This document shows positions 50,079 to 59,500 of a stretch of 64,000 bases of DNA, piece after piece. Each line of letters starts with the position of its first letter. The stretch's first letter is position 1. The translations under genes and the position numbers were made by a program. Below the pieces are notes generated by a model. The model worked only from the letters and a program-made list of their open reading frames with translations, had not been told where the DNA came from and made no database searches. The DNA comes from Kitasatospora phosalacinea (GTDB lineage Bacteria; Actinomycetota; Actinomycetes; Streptomycetales; Streptomycetaceae): assembly GCF_000716545.1 (NCBI RefSeq), contig NZ_JNWZ01000032.1, positions 1 to 64,000 on the forward strand, read 5' to 3'.

Positions 50079-51908
50079 ATGGGTCACTACAAGTCCAACC
50101 TGCGGGACGTGGAGTTCAACCTCTTCGAGGTGTTCGGCCGCGACCAGGTGTACGGCACCGGTCCGTTCGCCGAGATGGACGTCGACACCGCGAAGAACAT
50201 CCTCAGCGAGATCGCCCGGCTGGCCGAGAACGACCTCGCCGCCTCGTTCGTCGACGCCGACCGCAACCCGCCGGTGTTCGACCCGGAGACCAACACCGCT
50301 CCGCTCCCGGAGACCTTCAAGAAGAGCTACCAGACCTTCATGGACGCCGAGTGGTGGCGCCTGGGCATCCCGGAGGGCATCGGCGGCCAGGTCACCCCGA
50401 ACTCCCTGGTCTGGGCGTACGCGGAGCAGGTGCTCGGCTCGAACCCGGCGATCTGGATGTACTCCTCCGGCCCGGCCTTCGCCGGCGTCGTCTACGACGA
50501 GGGCACCGAGGAGCAGCAGAAGGTCGCCCAGCGCATGGTCGAGCGGCTGTGGGGCGCCACCATGGTGCTGACCGAGCCGGACGCGGGCTCCGACGTGGGC
50601 GCCGGCCGCACCAAGGCGGTCAAGCAGGAGGACGGCTCCTGGCACATCGAGGGCGTCAAGCGCTTCATCACCTCGGGCGAGCACGACATGTCCGAGAACA
50701 TCATCCACCTGGTGCTGGCCCGCCCCGAGGGCGGCAAGCCGGGCACCAAGGGCCTGGGCCTGTACATCGTGCCGAAGTTCGACTTCGACTGGGAGACCGG
50801 CGAGCTCGGCGAGCGCAACGGCGTCTACGCCACCAACGTCGAGCACAAGATGGGCCTCAAGGCGTCCAACACCTGCGAGATGACCTTCGGTGCCAAGCAC
50901 CCGGCCAAGGGCTGGCTGCTCGGCGAGACCGTCGACGGCATCCGCCAGATGTTCAAGATCATCGAGTTCGCCCGGATGATGGTCGGCACGAAGGCCATCG
51001 CCACCCTGTCCACCGGCTACCTGAACGCGCTGGAGTACGCCAAGGAGCGCGTGCAGGGCGCCGACATCTCGCAGTTCATGGACAAGACCGCGCCGCGCGT
51101 CACCATCACCCACCACCCCGACGTGCGCCGCTCGCTGCTGACCCAGAAGGCGTACGCCGAGGGCATGCGCGCCCTCGTGCTGTTCACCGCCTCGGTGCAG
51201 GACGACATGCTGGCCGCCCGCCTGCGCGGCGAGCACGACGCCGCCGCCGAGCGCCTGAACGACCTGCTGCTGCCGATCGTCAAGGGCTACGGCTCGGAGA
51301 AGTCCTACGAGCAGCTCGCCCAGTCGCTGCAGACCTTCGGCGGCTCCGGCTACCTGCAGGAGTACCCGATCGAGCAGTACATCCGGGACGCCAAGATCGA
51401 CACCCTGTACGAGGGCACCACCGCCATCCAGGGCCAGGACTTCTTCTTCCGCAAGATCGTCAAGGACGGCGGCCAGGCGCTGACCGCCGTCAACGAGCAG
51501 ATCACCAAGTTCCTGGCCACCGGCGAGGGCGGCGCCGAGCTGGCCGCCGAGCGCGACCTGCTGGCCAAGGCCGCCGGCGACCTGGAGGCCATCGTCGGCA
51601 AGCTGATCGCCGACCTGACGGCGGTCGAGCAGGACGTCAAGAACATGTACAAGGTGGGCCAGAACACCACCCGCCTGCTGATGGTCTCCGGCGACGTGGT
51701 GGTCGGCTGGCTGCTGCTGCGCCAGGCCGCCGTCGCGCTCGCCAAGCTGGAGGCGGGCGCTTCCGGGAAGGACGTCGCGTTCTACCGGGGCAAGGTCGCC
51801 GCCGCCAAGCACTTCGCCCGCACCGTGCTGCCGACCACCGCCGCGCAGCGCCAGATCGCCGAGAACATCGACAACGAGCTGATGGAGCTGGCCGAAGAGG
51901 CGTTCTGA
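50079..51908 (+). CDS. Acyl-CoA dehydrogenase (long, FadE-like with C-terminal extension)
   Basis: ATG 50079 is preceded by GGAG. The 609-residue flavoenzyme oxidises acyl-CoA to the enoyl form at the first step of beta-oxidation. The N-terminal helical domain is followed by the middle beta domain with [20 protein letters not shown] (about 165-185) and the C-terminal domain with the active-site Glu region [20 protein letters not shown] and [11 protein letters not shown] (about 435-460). The extra C-terminal helical extension is typical of the 600-residue subgroup. It stands alone. Confidence 0.92.
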   Translation: MGHYKSNLRDVEFNLFEVFGRDQVYGTGPFAEMDVDTAKNILSEIARLAENDLAASFVDADRNPPVFDPETNTAPLPETFKKSYQTFMDAEWWRLGIPEGIGGQVTPNSLVWAYAEQVLGSNPAIWMYSSGPAFAGVVYDEGTEEQQKVAQRMVERLWGATMVLTEPDAGSDVGAGRTKAVKQEDGSWHIEGVKRFITSGEHDMSENIIHLVLARPEGGKPGTKGLGLYIVPKFDFDWETGELGERNGVYATNVEHKMGLKASNTCEMTFGAKHPAKGWLLGETVDGIRQMFKIIEFARMMVGTKAIATLSTGYLNALEYAKERVQGADISQFMDKTAPRVTITHHPDVRRSLLTQKAYAEGMRALVLFTASVQDDMLAARLRGEHDAAAERLNDLLLPIVKGYGSEKSYEQLAQSLQTFGGSGYLQEYPIEQYIRDAKIDTLYEGTTAIQGQDFFFRKIVKDGGQALTAVNEQITKFLATGEGGAELAAERDLLAKAAGDLEAIVGKLIADLTAVEQDVKNMYKVGQNTTRLLMVSGDVVVGWLLLRQAAVALAKLEAGASGKDVAFYRGKVAAAKHFARTVLPTTAAQRQIAENIDNELMELAEEAF

Positions 51909-51958
51909 TCCGGTCGACCCGGCGCGCCCACCACAGGACCGCCTGACCCACCCTCACC

Positions 51959-51991
51959 CCGCGGGGCCCGGTACTGCACCGGGCCCCGCGG
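51959..51991 (+). terminator. Strong hairpin after the acyl-CoA dehydrogenase gene
   Basis: A 14-base stem (51959-51972 with 51978-51991, including GCGGGGCCCGGT) closes on a 5-base loop about 50 bases after the stop. Confidence 0.8.
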
Positions 51992-52159
51992 CGTCGTTCC
52001 GGCCGGTGCCGAGGGGCCCGGTGCCGCGTCGTGTCGCGCTGCGTTCACTGTTGTGTCACCGTTGCGGACTTCCCGAGGCCCTGTCCGTGTACGGGCATAT
52101 GCTCAGGGGGCGGACCCGCAACCCCACCAGGCCCGTCCCGTCCTCTACCCAGGAGCAAA

Positions 52160-53461
52160 ATGTCGACCGCCGCCCGCAGGGCCCACTTCGACCGGAAGCA
52201 CACGGACGACCTCGTCGCCTTCCTGGCCGCCTCCCCCTCCCCGTACCACGCGGTGGCGAGCGCGGCCGAGCGACTGGAGCGGGTCGGCTTCCGCCGGGTC
52301 AGCGAGACGGACGCCTGGGACGGCGGCAGCGGCGGCCGCTACCTGGTGCGCGGCGGCGCCCTGATCGCCTGGTACGTGCCGGAGAACGCGACGGCCGCGA
52401 CCCCGTACCGGGTGGTCGGCACCCACACCGACTCGCCGAACCTGCGGGTCAAGCCGGTGCCCGACACCAGCTCGGCCGGCTGGCGGCAGGTCGCCGTGGA
52501 GATCTACGGCGGCGTCCCGCTGAACACCTGGCTCGACCGGGACCTGGGGCTCTCCGGCCGGCTCGCGCTGCGCGACGGCACCACCCGGCTGGTGCACCTG
52601 GACGAGCCGCTGCTGCGCGTCCCGCAACTGGCCATCCACCTCGACCGCGGGGTCAACGACGGCCTCAAGCTCGACCGCCAGCGCCACCTGACGCCGATCT
52701 GGGGAATCGGCGGCACCACCGAGGGCGCCCTGCTGGAGTACGTCGCCGAGAAGGCCGGGCTGGCCGCCGCCGACATCGCCGGCTGGGACTTGATGGCGCA
52801 CGACGTGCAGCCGCCCGCCTACCTGGGCCGCGACCGCGAACTGCTGGCCGGGCCCCGGCTGGACAACCAGCTCTCCGTGCACGCCGCCACCGCCGCGCTG
52901 GCCGCCGTCGCCGAGGCCGGCGGCGAACTGCCGTACATCCCGGTGCTGGCCGCCTTCGACCACGAGGAGACCGGCAGCGAGTCCGACACCGGCGCGCAGA
53001 GCCCGCTGCTGGGCAACGTGCTGGAGCGCTCCTGCCACGCCCGCGGCGGCACCCTGGAGGACCGCGCCCGGGCGCTGGCCGGCACCGTCTGCCTCTCCTC
53101 CGACATGGGCCACGCCGTCCACCCCAACTACAGCGAGCGGCACGAGCCCGGCCACCACCCGATGCCCAACGGCGGCCCGATCCTCAAGGTCAACGTCAAC
53201 AACCGGTACGCCACCGACGGCGTCGGCCGGGCGGTGTTCGCCGCCGCCTGCGAGAAGGCCGGCGTGCCGTGGCAGTCCTTCGTCTCCAACAACGCGATGC
53301 CCTGCGGCACCACGATCGGCCCGATCACCGCGGCCCGGCTCGGCATCACCACGGTGGACTGCGGCATCGCCGCGCTGTCCATGCACTCCGCCCGCGAGCT
53401 GTGCGGCGCGGAGGACCCGCACTACCTGGCGAGCGCGATCAAGGCCTTCCTGGAGGGCTGA
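52160..53461 (+). CDS. M18-family aminopeptidase
   Basis: ATG 52160 follows AGGAG. The 433-residue enzyme is a di-zinc aspartyl-type aminopeptidase. The ligands are visible: His in VGTHTDSPNL, Asp in PRLDNQLSVH, the Glu pair in FDHEETGSES, Asp in CLSSDMGHAVHP, and the closing His in AALSMHSARE. The family removes N-terminal acidic residues, or others, from peptides in the cytosol, forming large dodecamers. The length is standard. Confidence 0.93.
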   Translation: MSTAARRAHFDRKHTDDLVAFLAASPSPYHAVASAAERLERVGFRRVSETDAWDGGSGGRYLVRGGALIAWYVPENATAATPYRVVGTHTDSPNLRVKPVPDTSSAGWRQVAVEIYGGVPLNTWLDRDLGLSGRLALRDGTTRLVHLDEPLLRVPQLAIHLDRGVNDGLKLDRQRHLTPIWGIGGTTEGALLEYVAEKAGLAAADIAGWDLMAHDVQPPAYLGRDRELLAGPRLDNQLSVHAATAALAAVAEAGGELPYIPVLAAFDHEETGSESDTGAQSPLLGNVLERSCHARGGTLEDRARALAGTVCLSSDMGHAVHPNYSERHEPGHHPMPNGGPILKVNVNNRYATDGVGRAVFAAACEKAGVPWQSFVSNNAMPCGTTIGPITAARLGITTVDCGIAALSMHSARELCGAEDPHYLASAIKAFLEG

Positions 53462-53468
53462 GGCCCGA

Positions 53469-53497
53469 CGGGGTGCGGGCCCCCGGCCCGCACCCCG
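53469..53497. terminator. Bidirectional hairpin between convergent genes
   Basis: A perfect 13-base stem (CGGGGTGCGGGCC at 53469-53481 with 53485-53497) and 3-base loop fills most of the 43 bases between the aminopeptidase and thioredoxin/NHL stops. Confidence 0.85.
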
Positions 53498-53504
53498 CGC
53501 CCGG

Positions 53505-55325
53505 TCACTCCATCCCGGCCAGCACCAGCGGCAGCCGGCTCGCGCCGCCCGCCACCAGCTTCACCGGCACGCCCCAGTCCTGCTGGTGCACGTGGCAGGC
53601 CGGGTACTCGATCTCCGGGTCGTCGTCGCAGGACGCCGCCATCGCCGAGACGTGCAGCACGCCCTCCGCGACCTCGTCCGAGAGCACCAGCTCGCGGCTG
53701 AGCGCGCTGTCCGCGCCCGCGCCGGACACCAGCAGCTCCGGCGGCGTCGCGCTGACCAGCAGCCGGGTGGACGGGCCGTAGCGCTCGTCGAGCTTCTGGC
53801 CGGTCGGCGCGGAGAACACCACGTCCAGCCGCAGCGCGCCCGGGGCGACCTCGGTCGCGGCCCGCCGCGTGCGGTGCGCGACCGCCTCCACCCGGACGGC
53901 CTCCTCGGGCAGCCGCAGCCTGGTCAGCCGGTGCCGGGCCGACTCCACCACCACGATGTCGCCGTCCACCACCACCGCGCCGGACGGCTCGCGCAGGTCG
54001 GTGGCCAGCGTGGTGACCTCGCCGGACGCCGGGTCGTAGCGGCGCAGCGCGTGGTTGTAGGTGTCGCTGACGGCCACCGAGCCGTCGGGCAGCACCGTCA
54101 CGCCCAGCGGGTGCTGCAGCAGGGCCTGCTCGGCGGCGCCGTCCCGGTGCCCGAAGTCGAACAGGCCGGTGCCGACGGCGGTGCGCACCTCGTGGGTTCC
54201 ACGTGAAACCCAGCGCAGCGCGGAGGTCTCCGCGTCGGCCACCCACAGCCGCCCGCCGTCGGCGGACACCGCGAGACCGGACGGCTGGGCGAACCAGGCC
54301 TCGCCGGCCGGGCCGTCCACCAGGCCCTCGTTGGTGGTGCCCGCCGCGACCCCGACCGTCCCGCCCGCCGGGTCGAAGGACCACAGCTGGTGCACGCCCG
54401 CCATCGCGATCCACACCCGGCCGTCGAAGAACGCCACGTCCCACGGCGAGGACAGGTCCACCTCGCGGGCCGCCCCGGCGGTCGGCGTACCCTGCCACCA
54501 CTGCCGGCCGGTGCCGGCCAGCGTGGTCACCGAGCCGTCGGCGAGCCGCACCCCGCGCAGCGCGTGGTTCACGGTGTCGGCCACCACCACGTCGTAGTCC
54601 AGGCCGAGGCCCTCCGGCACCAGCGCCAGGCCCTGCGGCTCGCTGAACCGCGGCTCGGCGCCGTCCACCAGCCCGCGCACGCCGTCACCGATCCGCCGCA
54701 CCACGCGCTCGCCGTCCTCGGCCAGCTCCACCAGCGAGTGGTGCCCCGAGTCCGCGACCAGGTAGTGGCCGTCCGGCAGCCGCACCGCCTTCCCCGGGAA
54801 CCGCAGGTCACCGGCGCGCGGCTCGGGCGCCACGTACGGCCCGTCGCCGCGCCGCAGCGTCCCCTTCGCGGCGTGTTCGGCCTCCAGCTCCTCCACCAGC
54901 TTGGCGATCGCGTGCGCGTGCCCCTCCCCGGCGTGCTGGGCGACCACGTACCCCTCCGGGTCGATCACCACCAGCGTCGGCCAGGCCCGCACCGCGTACT
55001 GCTTCCACGTCACCAGCTCCGGATCGTCCAGCACCGGGTGGTGCACCTCGTACCGGGCCACCGCGTCGACCACCGCCCGGTGGTCGGCCTCGTGGACGAA
55101 CTTCGGCGAGTGCACGCCGACGATCACCACGGTGTCCCGGTGCCGCTCCTCCAGCTCCCGGAGTTCGTCCAGGACGTGGAGGCAGTTGATGCAGCAGAAG
55201 GTCCAGAAGTCCGCGATCACGATCTTGCCGCGGAAATCCGCCAGGGACAGGTCCTTGCCCCCGGTGTTCAGCCATCCGCCCTTGCCCACCAGTTCGGGGG
55301 CGCGGACACGCGCACGAGAAGTCAT
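53505..55325 (-). CDS. Thioredoxin-like NHL-repeat protein
   Basis: The 606-residue product has a TlpA/thioredoxin-like domain (about 1-160) with the redox site FCCINCLHVLDEL (CINC, about 47), the cis-Pro region AVRAWPTLVVID, and then six NHL-type beta-propeller repeats (about 180-500) of the pattern PxGLAVxxDGxLWVADxxxxxLR, as in VADSGHHSLVELAEDG. No signal peptide is visible, so it should act in the cytosol. Proteins of this type are conserved in actinobacteria, with redox or scaffolding roles inferred but not proven. Confidence 0.85.
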   Translation of the reverse strand: MTSRARVRAPELVGKGGWLNTGGKDLSLADFRGKIVIADFWTFCCINCLHVLDELRELEERHRDTVVIVGVHSPKFVHEADHRAVVDAVARYEVHHPVLDDPELVTWKQYAVRAWPTLVVIDPEGYVVAQHAGEGHAHAIAKLVEELEAEHAAKGTLRRGDGPYVAPEPRAGDLRFPGKAVRLPDGHYLVADSGHHSLVELAEDGERVVRRIGDGVRGLVDGAEPRFSEPQGLALVPEGLGLDYDVVVADTVNHALRGVRLADGSVTTLAGTGRQWWQGTPTAGAAREVDLSSPWDVAFFDGRVWIAMAGVHQLWSFDPAGGTVGVAAGTTNEGLVDGPAGEAWFAQPSGLAVSADGGRLWVADAETSALRWVSRGTHEVRTAVGTGLFDFGHRDGAAEQALLQHPLGVTVLPDGSVAVSDTYNHALRRYDPASGEVTTLATDLREPSGAVVVDGDIVVVESARHRLTRLRLPEEAVRVEAVAHRTRRAATEVAPGALRLDVVFSAPTGQKLDERYGPSTRLLVSATPPELLVSGAGADSALSRELVLSDEVAEGVLHVSAMAASCDDDPEIEYPACHVHQQDWGVPVKLVAGGASRLPLVLAGME

Positions 55326-55505
55326 GCCACCATCCAACCCCACCGTTCGGACCGGGATTCCGGGGGAGGCCCAACGAGGAGCGCCGGCTACCTGCGGACG
55401 GGCACCGACCGGGAAGGGGCGGGCACCGCGCGAGCCTGGTACTGGTCGTCGGGGCTGCGCCGCCTGACGGCCGGCGGCCCGGCGGCCGGGGCGGAGGTGC
55501 GGGAA

Positions 55506-55535
55506 GGGGCCCGGACGCGGGTGCGTCCGGGCCCC
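55506..55535 (-). terminator. Hairpin after the first lectin gene
   Basis: A perfect 13-base stem (GGGGCCCGGACGC at 55506-55518 with 55523-55535) and 4-base loop begins 17 bases past the stop of the lectin gene at 55552. Confidence 0.8.
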
Positions 55536-55551
55536 GGGCGGGGGCCGGTGG

Positions 55552-56403
55552 CTACCAGTTGCCCCAGGTGCCGGTGGACCAGACGGCCTGGTCGGAGCCG
55601 TTGTAGACCACGAAGTTGCCGTCGTCCTGGACCACGGCGTGGGTGCCCGGGCCGCCCTTGACGGGGGTGCCCCAGATGGTCTGGCCGTTGTCGACGGCGT
55701 ACATGACGATGGCGGCCACGTTGGACGTGGTCTCGACGAAGGCGATGGACTTCGGACGGTTGGCGGTGTGGGTGGACCACAGGGCGGCCCCGTCGCTCTT
55801 GCGGTAGAGGACGACGTTGCCGTCCTGCTGGTTGAGCAGCCACACCGAGTTCGACTTCAGCCACGTCCCGGTCGCCAGGCCGCGGCTGGAGTTGAACATG
55901 CCGGCCGGGTTGGGGCCGCCGTAGCCGACGGCCACCGAGACGCCGGTCTTGGTCTCCCAGAGCCCGCGGCCCTGCGCGGTGACGAGCGACACCTGGCCGT
56001 CCCACATGGTCAGGTAGGCGCCGGGGTTGTTCCAGCTGCTGGTGCTCCAGACGGCGTTGGCCTGGGTGTCGCCGCCCTGGCGGTAGACGACCAGGTTGCC
56101 GTCGTCCTGCATGGCGAGGTGGGCGCCCGGGTTGTTGTAGGTGCCCGAGGACCAGACGGCGGGGCCGCGACGGCCGGAGGTGTTGACCAGGTAGAGGACG
56201 AGGTTGCCGTCGTCCTGCATGACGAGCTGGGACTCGCCGCTCTGCAGGTACTGGCCGGCGGTCAGCGCCGAGCCGCCGCGCAGCTGGACGGAGGTCGGGT
56301 TCGAGGGCGAGTCGGCGCCGGCCTGGACGGCGGGGGCGGCCAGGGCGATGGCGGCCGCGCCGAGCAGGACGGCGGTGGCGCGCTTGAAGACTGTCTTCCG
56401 CAT
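55552..56403 (-). CDS. Secreted bulb-type (GNA-like) lectin, paralogue A
   Basis: ATG 56403 has GGAGGGG upstream. The 283-residue product has a signal peptide (about 1-30, VLLGAAAIALAAPAVQAGA) and two or three B-lectin units with the mannose-binding pattern QxDxNxVxY: QDDGNLVLY, QDDGNLVVY, QQDGNVVLY and QDDGNFVVY. It should be exported and bind mannose-type glycans. It is 60% or more identical by eye to 56495-57373 and shares its upstream palindrome, so the pair is a tandem duplication. Confidence 0.88.
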   Translation of the reverse strand: MRKTVFKRATAVLLGAAAIALAAPAVQAGADSPSNPTSVQLRGGSALTAGQYLQSGESQLVMQDDGNLVLYLVNTSGRRGPAVWSSGTYNNPGAHLAMQDDGNLVVYRQGGDTQANAVWSTSSWNNPGAYLTMWDGQVSLVTAQGRGLWETKTGVSVAVGYGGPNPAGMFNSSRGLATGTWLKSNSVWLLNQQDGNVVLYRKSDGAALWSTHTANRPKSIAFVETTSNVAAIVMYAVDNGQTIWGTPVKGGPGTHAVVQDDGNFVVYNGSDQAVWSTGTWGNW

Positions 56404-56438
56404 GTGGCGGAACCCCTCCCGGGTCATGGGTGCACGGT

Positions 56439-56454
56439 GTTGTGCGCGCACAAC
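56439..56454 (-). promoter_or_regulatory. Perfect 16-base palindrome upstream of lectin A
   Basis: GTTGTGCGCGCACAAC is self-complementary and occurs again, unchanged, at 57385-57400 upstream of lectin B. It is 36 bases before the lectin A ATG. It could be an operator for a dimeric regulator or a transcript hairpin. Confidence 0.6.
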
Positions 56455-56494
56455 TTACTCATCCGCCGGGACGTCCCTCCGAGGGGGCCGGCGG

Positions 56495-57373
56495 TTACCA
56501 GTTGCCCCAGGTGCCGGTGGACCAGACGGCCTGGTCGGAGCCGTTGTAGGCGACGAAGTTGCCGTCGTCCTGGACCACGGCGTAGGTGCCGGGGCCGCCC
56601 TTGGCCGGGGTGGACCAGACGGTCGTCCCGTCCTTGGTGGACCACGTGGTCAGGGCGCCCCTGGACGAGGTGTCCGAGACGTACAGGACGGTCGGCGGGC
56701 GGTTGGCGGTGTGGCTGGACCACAGGGCGGCACCGTCGCGCTTGCGGTAGAGGACGAGGTTGCCGTCCTGCTGGTTGACCAGCCACACCGAGTTGGACTT
56801 CAGCCACATTCCGGCGGTCATGGTGCGGCCGCCGGCCCTGATGACGTCGTCGCGGCTCGGGCCGCTGTCGGTGCTGCCCGTCCTGCAGACGCCGGTGCGG
56901 TTGTCCCAGATGATGTGGTTGTCGCTGCTGTTCAGCTTCAGCTCACCGTCGAAGAACATCGCCCAGGCGCCGGTGTGGTTCCAGGTTCCGGTGCTCCAGA
57001 GGACGTTGGCCTGGGTGTCGCCGCCCTGACGGTAGAGGACGAGGTTGCCGTCGGTCTGCATGACCAGGTGGGCGCCCCAGTTGTTGTAGGTGCCGGTGCT
57101 CCAGACGGCGGGGCCGCGCTGGCCCGCGTCGTTGACCAGGTAGAGCACCAGGTTGCCGTCGTCCTGCATGACGAGCCGGGTGTCGCCGCTCCGCAAGTCG
57201 TGACCGGCCGTCAGCTGCGCGCCGCTGTCCAGCCGGATGACCTCCGGGAGTTCCGCGTCGGCGGAGGCAGGGGCGGCCGGGGCGGCCAGGGCGATGGCCG
57301 CCGCGCCGAGCAGGACGGCGGTGGCGCGTTTGAAGGCTGTCTTCCGCAGGTGGCGGAACCCCTCCCGGGTCAT
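56495..57373 (-). CDS. Secreted bulb-type (GNA-like) lectin, paralogue B
   Basis: At the codon matching the lectin A start, this gene has CTG (57349), so I use the ATG at 57373 (292 residues). The signal peptide and B-lectin units match lectin A: QDDGNLVLY, QTDGNLVLY, QQDGNLVLY and QDDGNFVAY. A middle insert (RTGVCRTGSTDSGPSRD) has one cysteine. It begins 27 bases after the phosphotransferase stop. Mannose-type glycan binding outside the cell is expected from the family. Confidence 0.85.
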   Translation of the reverse strand: MTREGFRHLRKTAFKRATAVLLGAAAIALAAPAAPASADAELPEVIRLDSGAQLTAGHDLRSGDTRLVMQDDGNLVLYLVNDAGQRGPAVWSTGTYNNWGAHLVMQTDGNLVLYRQGGDTQANVLWSTGTWNHTGAWAMFFDGELKLNSSDNHIIWDNRTGVCRTGSTDSGPSRDDVIRAGGRTMTAGMWLKSNSVWLVNQQDGNLVLYRKRDGAALWSSHTANRPPTVLYVSDTSSRGALTTWSTKDGTTVWSTPAKGGPGTYAVVQDDGNFVAYNGSDQAVWSTGTWGNW

Positions 57374-57384
57374 GGGCGCACGGT

Positions 57385-57400
57385 GTTGTGCGCGCACAAC
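57385..57400 (-). promoter_or_regulatory. Perfect 16-base palindrome upstream of lectin B
   Basis: This is the same GTTGTGCGCGCACAAC as at 56439-56454. It follows the stop codon of the phosphotransferase gene immediately. Around both copies the flanking bases (TTACTCATCCGCC on the plus strand) are identical, which marks the duplication boundary. Confidence 0.6.
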
Positions 57401-58225
57401 TTACTCATCCGCCCGGAGTGCCTGCTCGGTGGGGGTGCGGTAGCAACGACCTTGGCCCGACGGGCCGGTGAGGTCTCCCGGCGGTGGCGGCGGTGCGGTG
57501 CCCGCGGATTCCGCGCCGCCTCCCCCGGCCGCCGTCGCCGCGCAGGCGCGGACCAGGGCGACGGCCGCGTCCAGCCGGGCGTGGCTGGCGGGGTCGAGCA
57601 CCGGGTCGGCGGCGCGGCGGGCGCGGGCCCGGGCGAGGTGGTCGGCGGTGAGCGGGGGGAGGGCGCGCAGCAGGGGGACGAGGAGGGCGGGTGCGGCGTC
57701 GGCGAATTCGGGCATGCCGAGCAGGGCTTGGGCGAGGACGAGGGCGCTCGTCGCGCGGTCCAGGCCGGGGTCGCCCTCGGTGGCGGTGGCCCAGTCGATG
57801 ACGACCGGTCCGCCTGCGGCGAGCAGCACGTTCTCGGGGTGCAGGTCGAGGTGCAGCAGCCGGTCGCCGGGCCGGGCGGCGGTGCGCGGCGGGACGGCGT
57901 GCAGGCGCAGCAGCAGGTCGGCGAGGATCCGCCCGGCGGCGTCGGGTGCGACCGCGCCGGTGGTGACGGCCCGCGCCAGGGTGGGGCCCTCCAGCCGTTC
58001 CATCAGCAGGTCGGTGGGCCGCTCGCCGGGCCGGGCGGCCGGCACCGGGTAGCCGTGCCCGGCCAGGTACGCCATCAGTCCGGCCTCGCCCCGGGCGTCG
58101 GCCCACGCGGCGGCCGGGTCGCGGTAGCGGCGCAGCACCCACCCGCCGGGCAGCGCGAAGACGTCCGCGGTGCGGCCGGTGCCGAGCAGTTCGCCGGGCG
58201 GCTCACCGGGGCGGGGCGCGTTCAC
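57401..58225 (-). CDS. Aminoglycoside phosphotransferase-type kinase
   Basis: GTG 58225 gives 274 residues. The kinase fold has the catalytic loop HLDLHPENVLLA (Asp about 143) and VIDWATATEGDPGLD (metal Asp about 159), preceded by a nucleotide loop GELLGTGRTADVF. Family members phosphorylate small molecules such as antibiotics, choline or homoserine; the substrate is unknown. A possible 27-codon frame (58222-58305) overlaps its start by GTGA. The lectin genes follow in the same direction. Confidence 0.75.
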   Translation of the reverse strand: MNAPRPGEPPGELLGTGRTADVFALPGGWVLRRYRDPAAAWADARGEAGLMAYLAGHGYPVPAARPGERPTDLLMERLEGPTLARAVTTGAVAPDAAGRILADLLLRLHAVPPRTAARPGDRLLHLDLHPENVLLAAGGPVVIDWATATEGDPGLDRATSALVLAQALLGMPEFADAAPALLVPLLRALPPLTADHLARARARRAADPVLDPASHARLDAAVALVRACAATAAGGGGAESAGTAPPPPPGDLTGPSGQGRCYRTPTEQALRADE

Positions 58226-58642
58226 CGGCGGGCCGCCGCGGCGGGGGCCGGCGGCCGCAGCCGCTCCGCCTCCGCCGGTTCCAAGCTCCGGACGCACTCG
58301 GACACGCCGTCCCCCCGTTCCTCGTGCCGGTAGGTACGTCCGGCGTGCCGCCCCGGTTCCCCGCCGCGACGGAGCCCGTCCGGGCGGGGGTCGCGGCCCG
58401 CTCGTCGCCCGGGACGGGACCGACGTCGATCCGGACGCCCGACCACCACTCGGGCGGCGGGCCGGTGCCGTGGTTCGAACGGGTGGGCGGCCTCCGGTCG
58501 GCCTTGCGGCGGTCACGGGCCGGCCCGCGCCCGAGGACGGCAGACGGCCCGGTGGAAGCGCTCGGAGGTTTCGGGCCGGTCCGTCGGGGAGGGGAGGGAG
58601 GGGAGGGGTGACGCCGCGCGGGGCCCGGGCGACAATGGCCGG
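58226..58642. other. Intergenic region between divergent phosphotransferase genes
   Basis: This 417-base gap should hold promoters for both kinases. I see no gene I can support. At its left side a 27-codon minus frame (GTG 58305) ends with a GTGA overlap at the phosphotransferase start. At its right end GACAAT (58631-58636) is a -10 box placed so that transcription would start at the ATG of 58643. Confidence 0.4.
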
Positions 58643-59431
58643 ATGTTCGCTCACGTGCCCGAGGTCGAGGTCGAGGTCCCGCCCGCCGTCGTCGAGTTGG
58701 CCGCCGGCGCGCCGATCGCCGTGGTGTGGCGCAACCAGCTGCAGGGGCTGACGTTCCGGCTCGGTGACGGGCCGGGGCGGCGGTTCGCCAAGTGGGCGCC
58801 GGCCGGCAGCTCCGCCGACCTCGCGGTGGAGGCCGAACGGCTGGGCTGGGCGGGGCGGTTCACCACCGTCCCGGAGGTGCTGGGCCTGGGCGGCGACGAG
58901 AGCGGCAGCTGGCTGCTGACGGCGGGCCTGCCGGGCCGCTCCGCCGTGGACGAGGAGCTCAGGCGGGAACCCGCGACGGCCGTCCGGGCGGTCGGCGAGG
59001 GCCTGCGGGCCTTCCACGAGGCGCTGCCGGTGGCCGGCTGCCCGTACGCGTGGTCCGCGTCGGGGCGGGTGGCCCGGGCCGCCGAGCTGCGCCTCGACCC
59101 GGCCAGCTGGCACCCGGACCTGCGCCGGTACGGCACGGTGGAGCGGGCGTTGGCGGTGCTGGCCGATCCGCCGCCGGTGGACGTCGAGGTGGTCTGCCAC
59201 GGGGACGCCTGCGCGCCCAACACCCTGGTCGGCGACGACGGCCGCTTCTCGGGCCACGTCGACCTGGGCGCCCTGGGCGTCGCCGACCGCTGGGCCGACC
59301 TCGCGGTGGCGTCCTGGAGCACGGTGTGGAACTACGGCCCGGGCTGGGAGCGTCCCCTGCTGGAGGCGTACGGCGTCCGGGAGGACGCCGAACGGCTCGC
59401 CTACTACCGCCTGTTGTGGGGCCTGACGTAG
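58643..59431 (+). CDS. APH(3')-type aminoglycoside phosphotransferase
   Basis: The 262-residue enzyme has the APH motifs: catalytic CHGDACAPNTLV (Asp about 193) and the metal-binding HVDLGALGVADRWADLA (about 210), plus WRNQLQGLTFRLGDG near the start and the closing YYRLLWGLT. APH(3') enzymes phosphorylate the 3'-hydroxyl of aminoglycosides. Intact motifs suggest activity, but the clinical families are more closely matched than I can judge here. It is probably leaderless: GACAAT lies 7 bases before the ATG. Confidence 0.82.
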   Translation: MFAHVPEVEVEVPPAVVELAAGAPIAVVWRNQLQGLTFRLGDGPGRRFAKWAPAGSSADLAVEAERLGWAGRFTTVPEVLGLGGDESGSWLLTAGLPGRSAVDEELRREPATAVRAVGEGLRAFHEALPVAGCPYAWSASGRVARAAELRLDPASWHPDLRRYGTVERALAVLADPPPVDVEVVCHGDACAPNTLVGDDGRFSGHVDLGALGVADRWADLAVASWSTVWNYGPGWERPLLEAYGVREDAERLAYYRLLWGLT

Positions 59432-59500
59432 CGGCCGGTGGCACCATGTCGGGTGCCGCCCGACGGCGGGCCGGCGAGCACCAGACGAGGAGTCGGGGAC

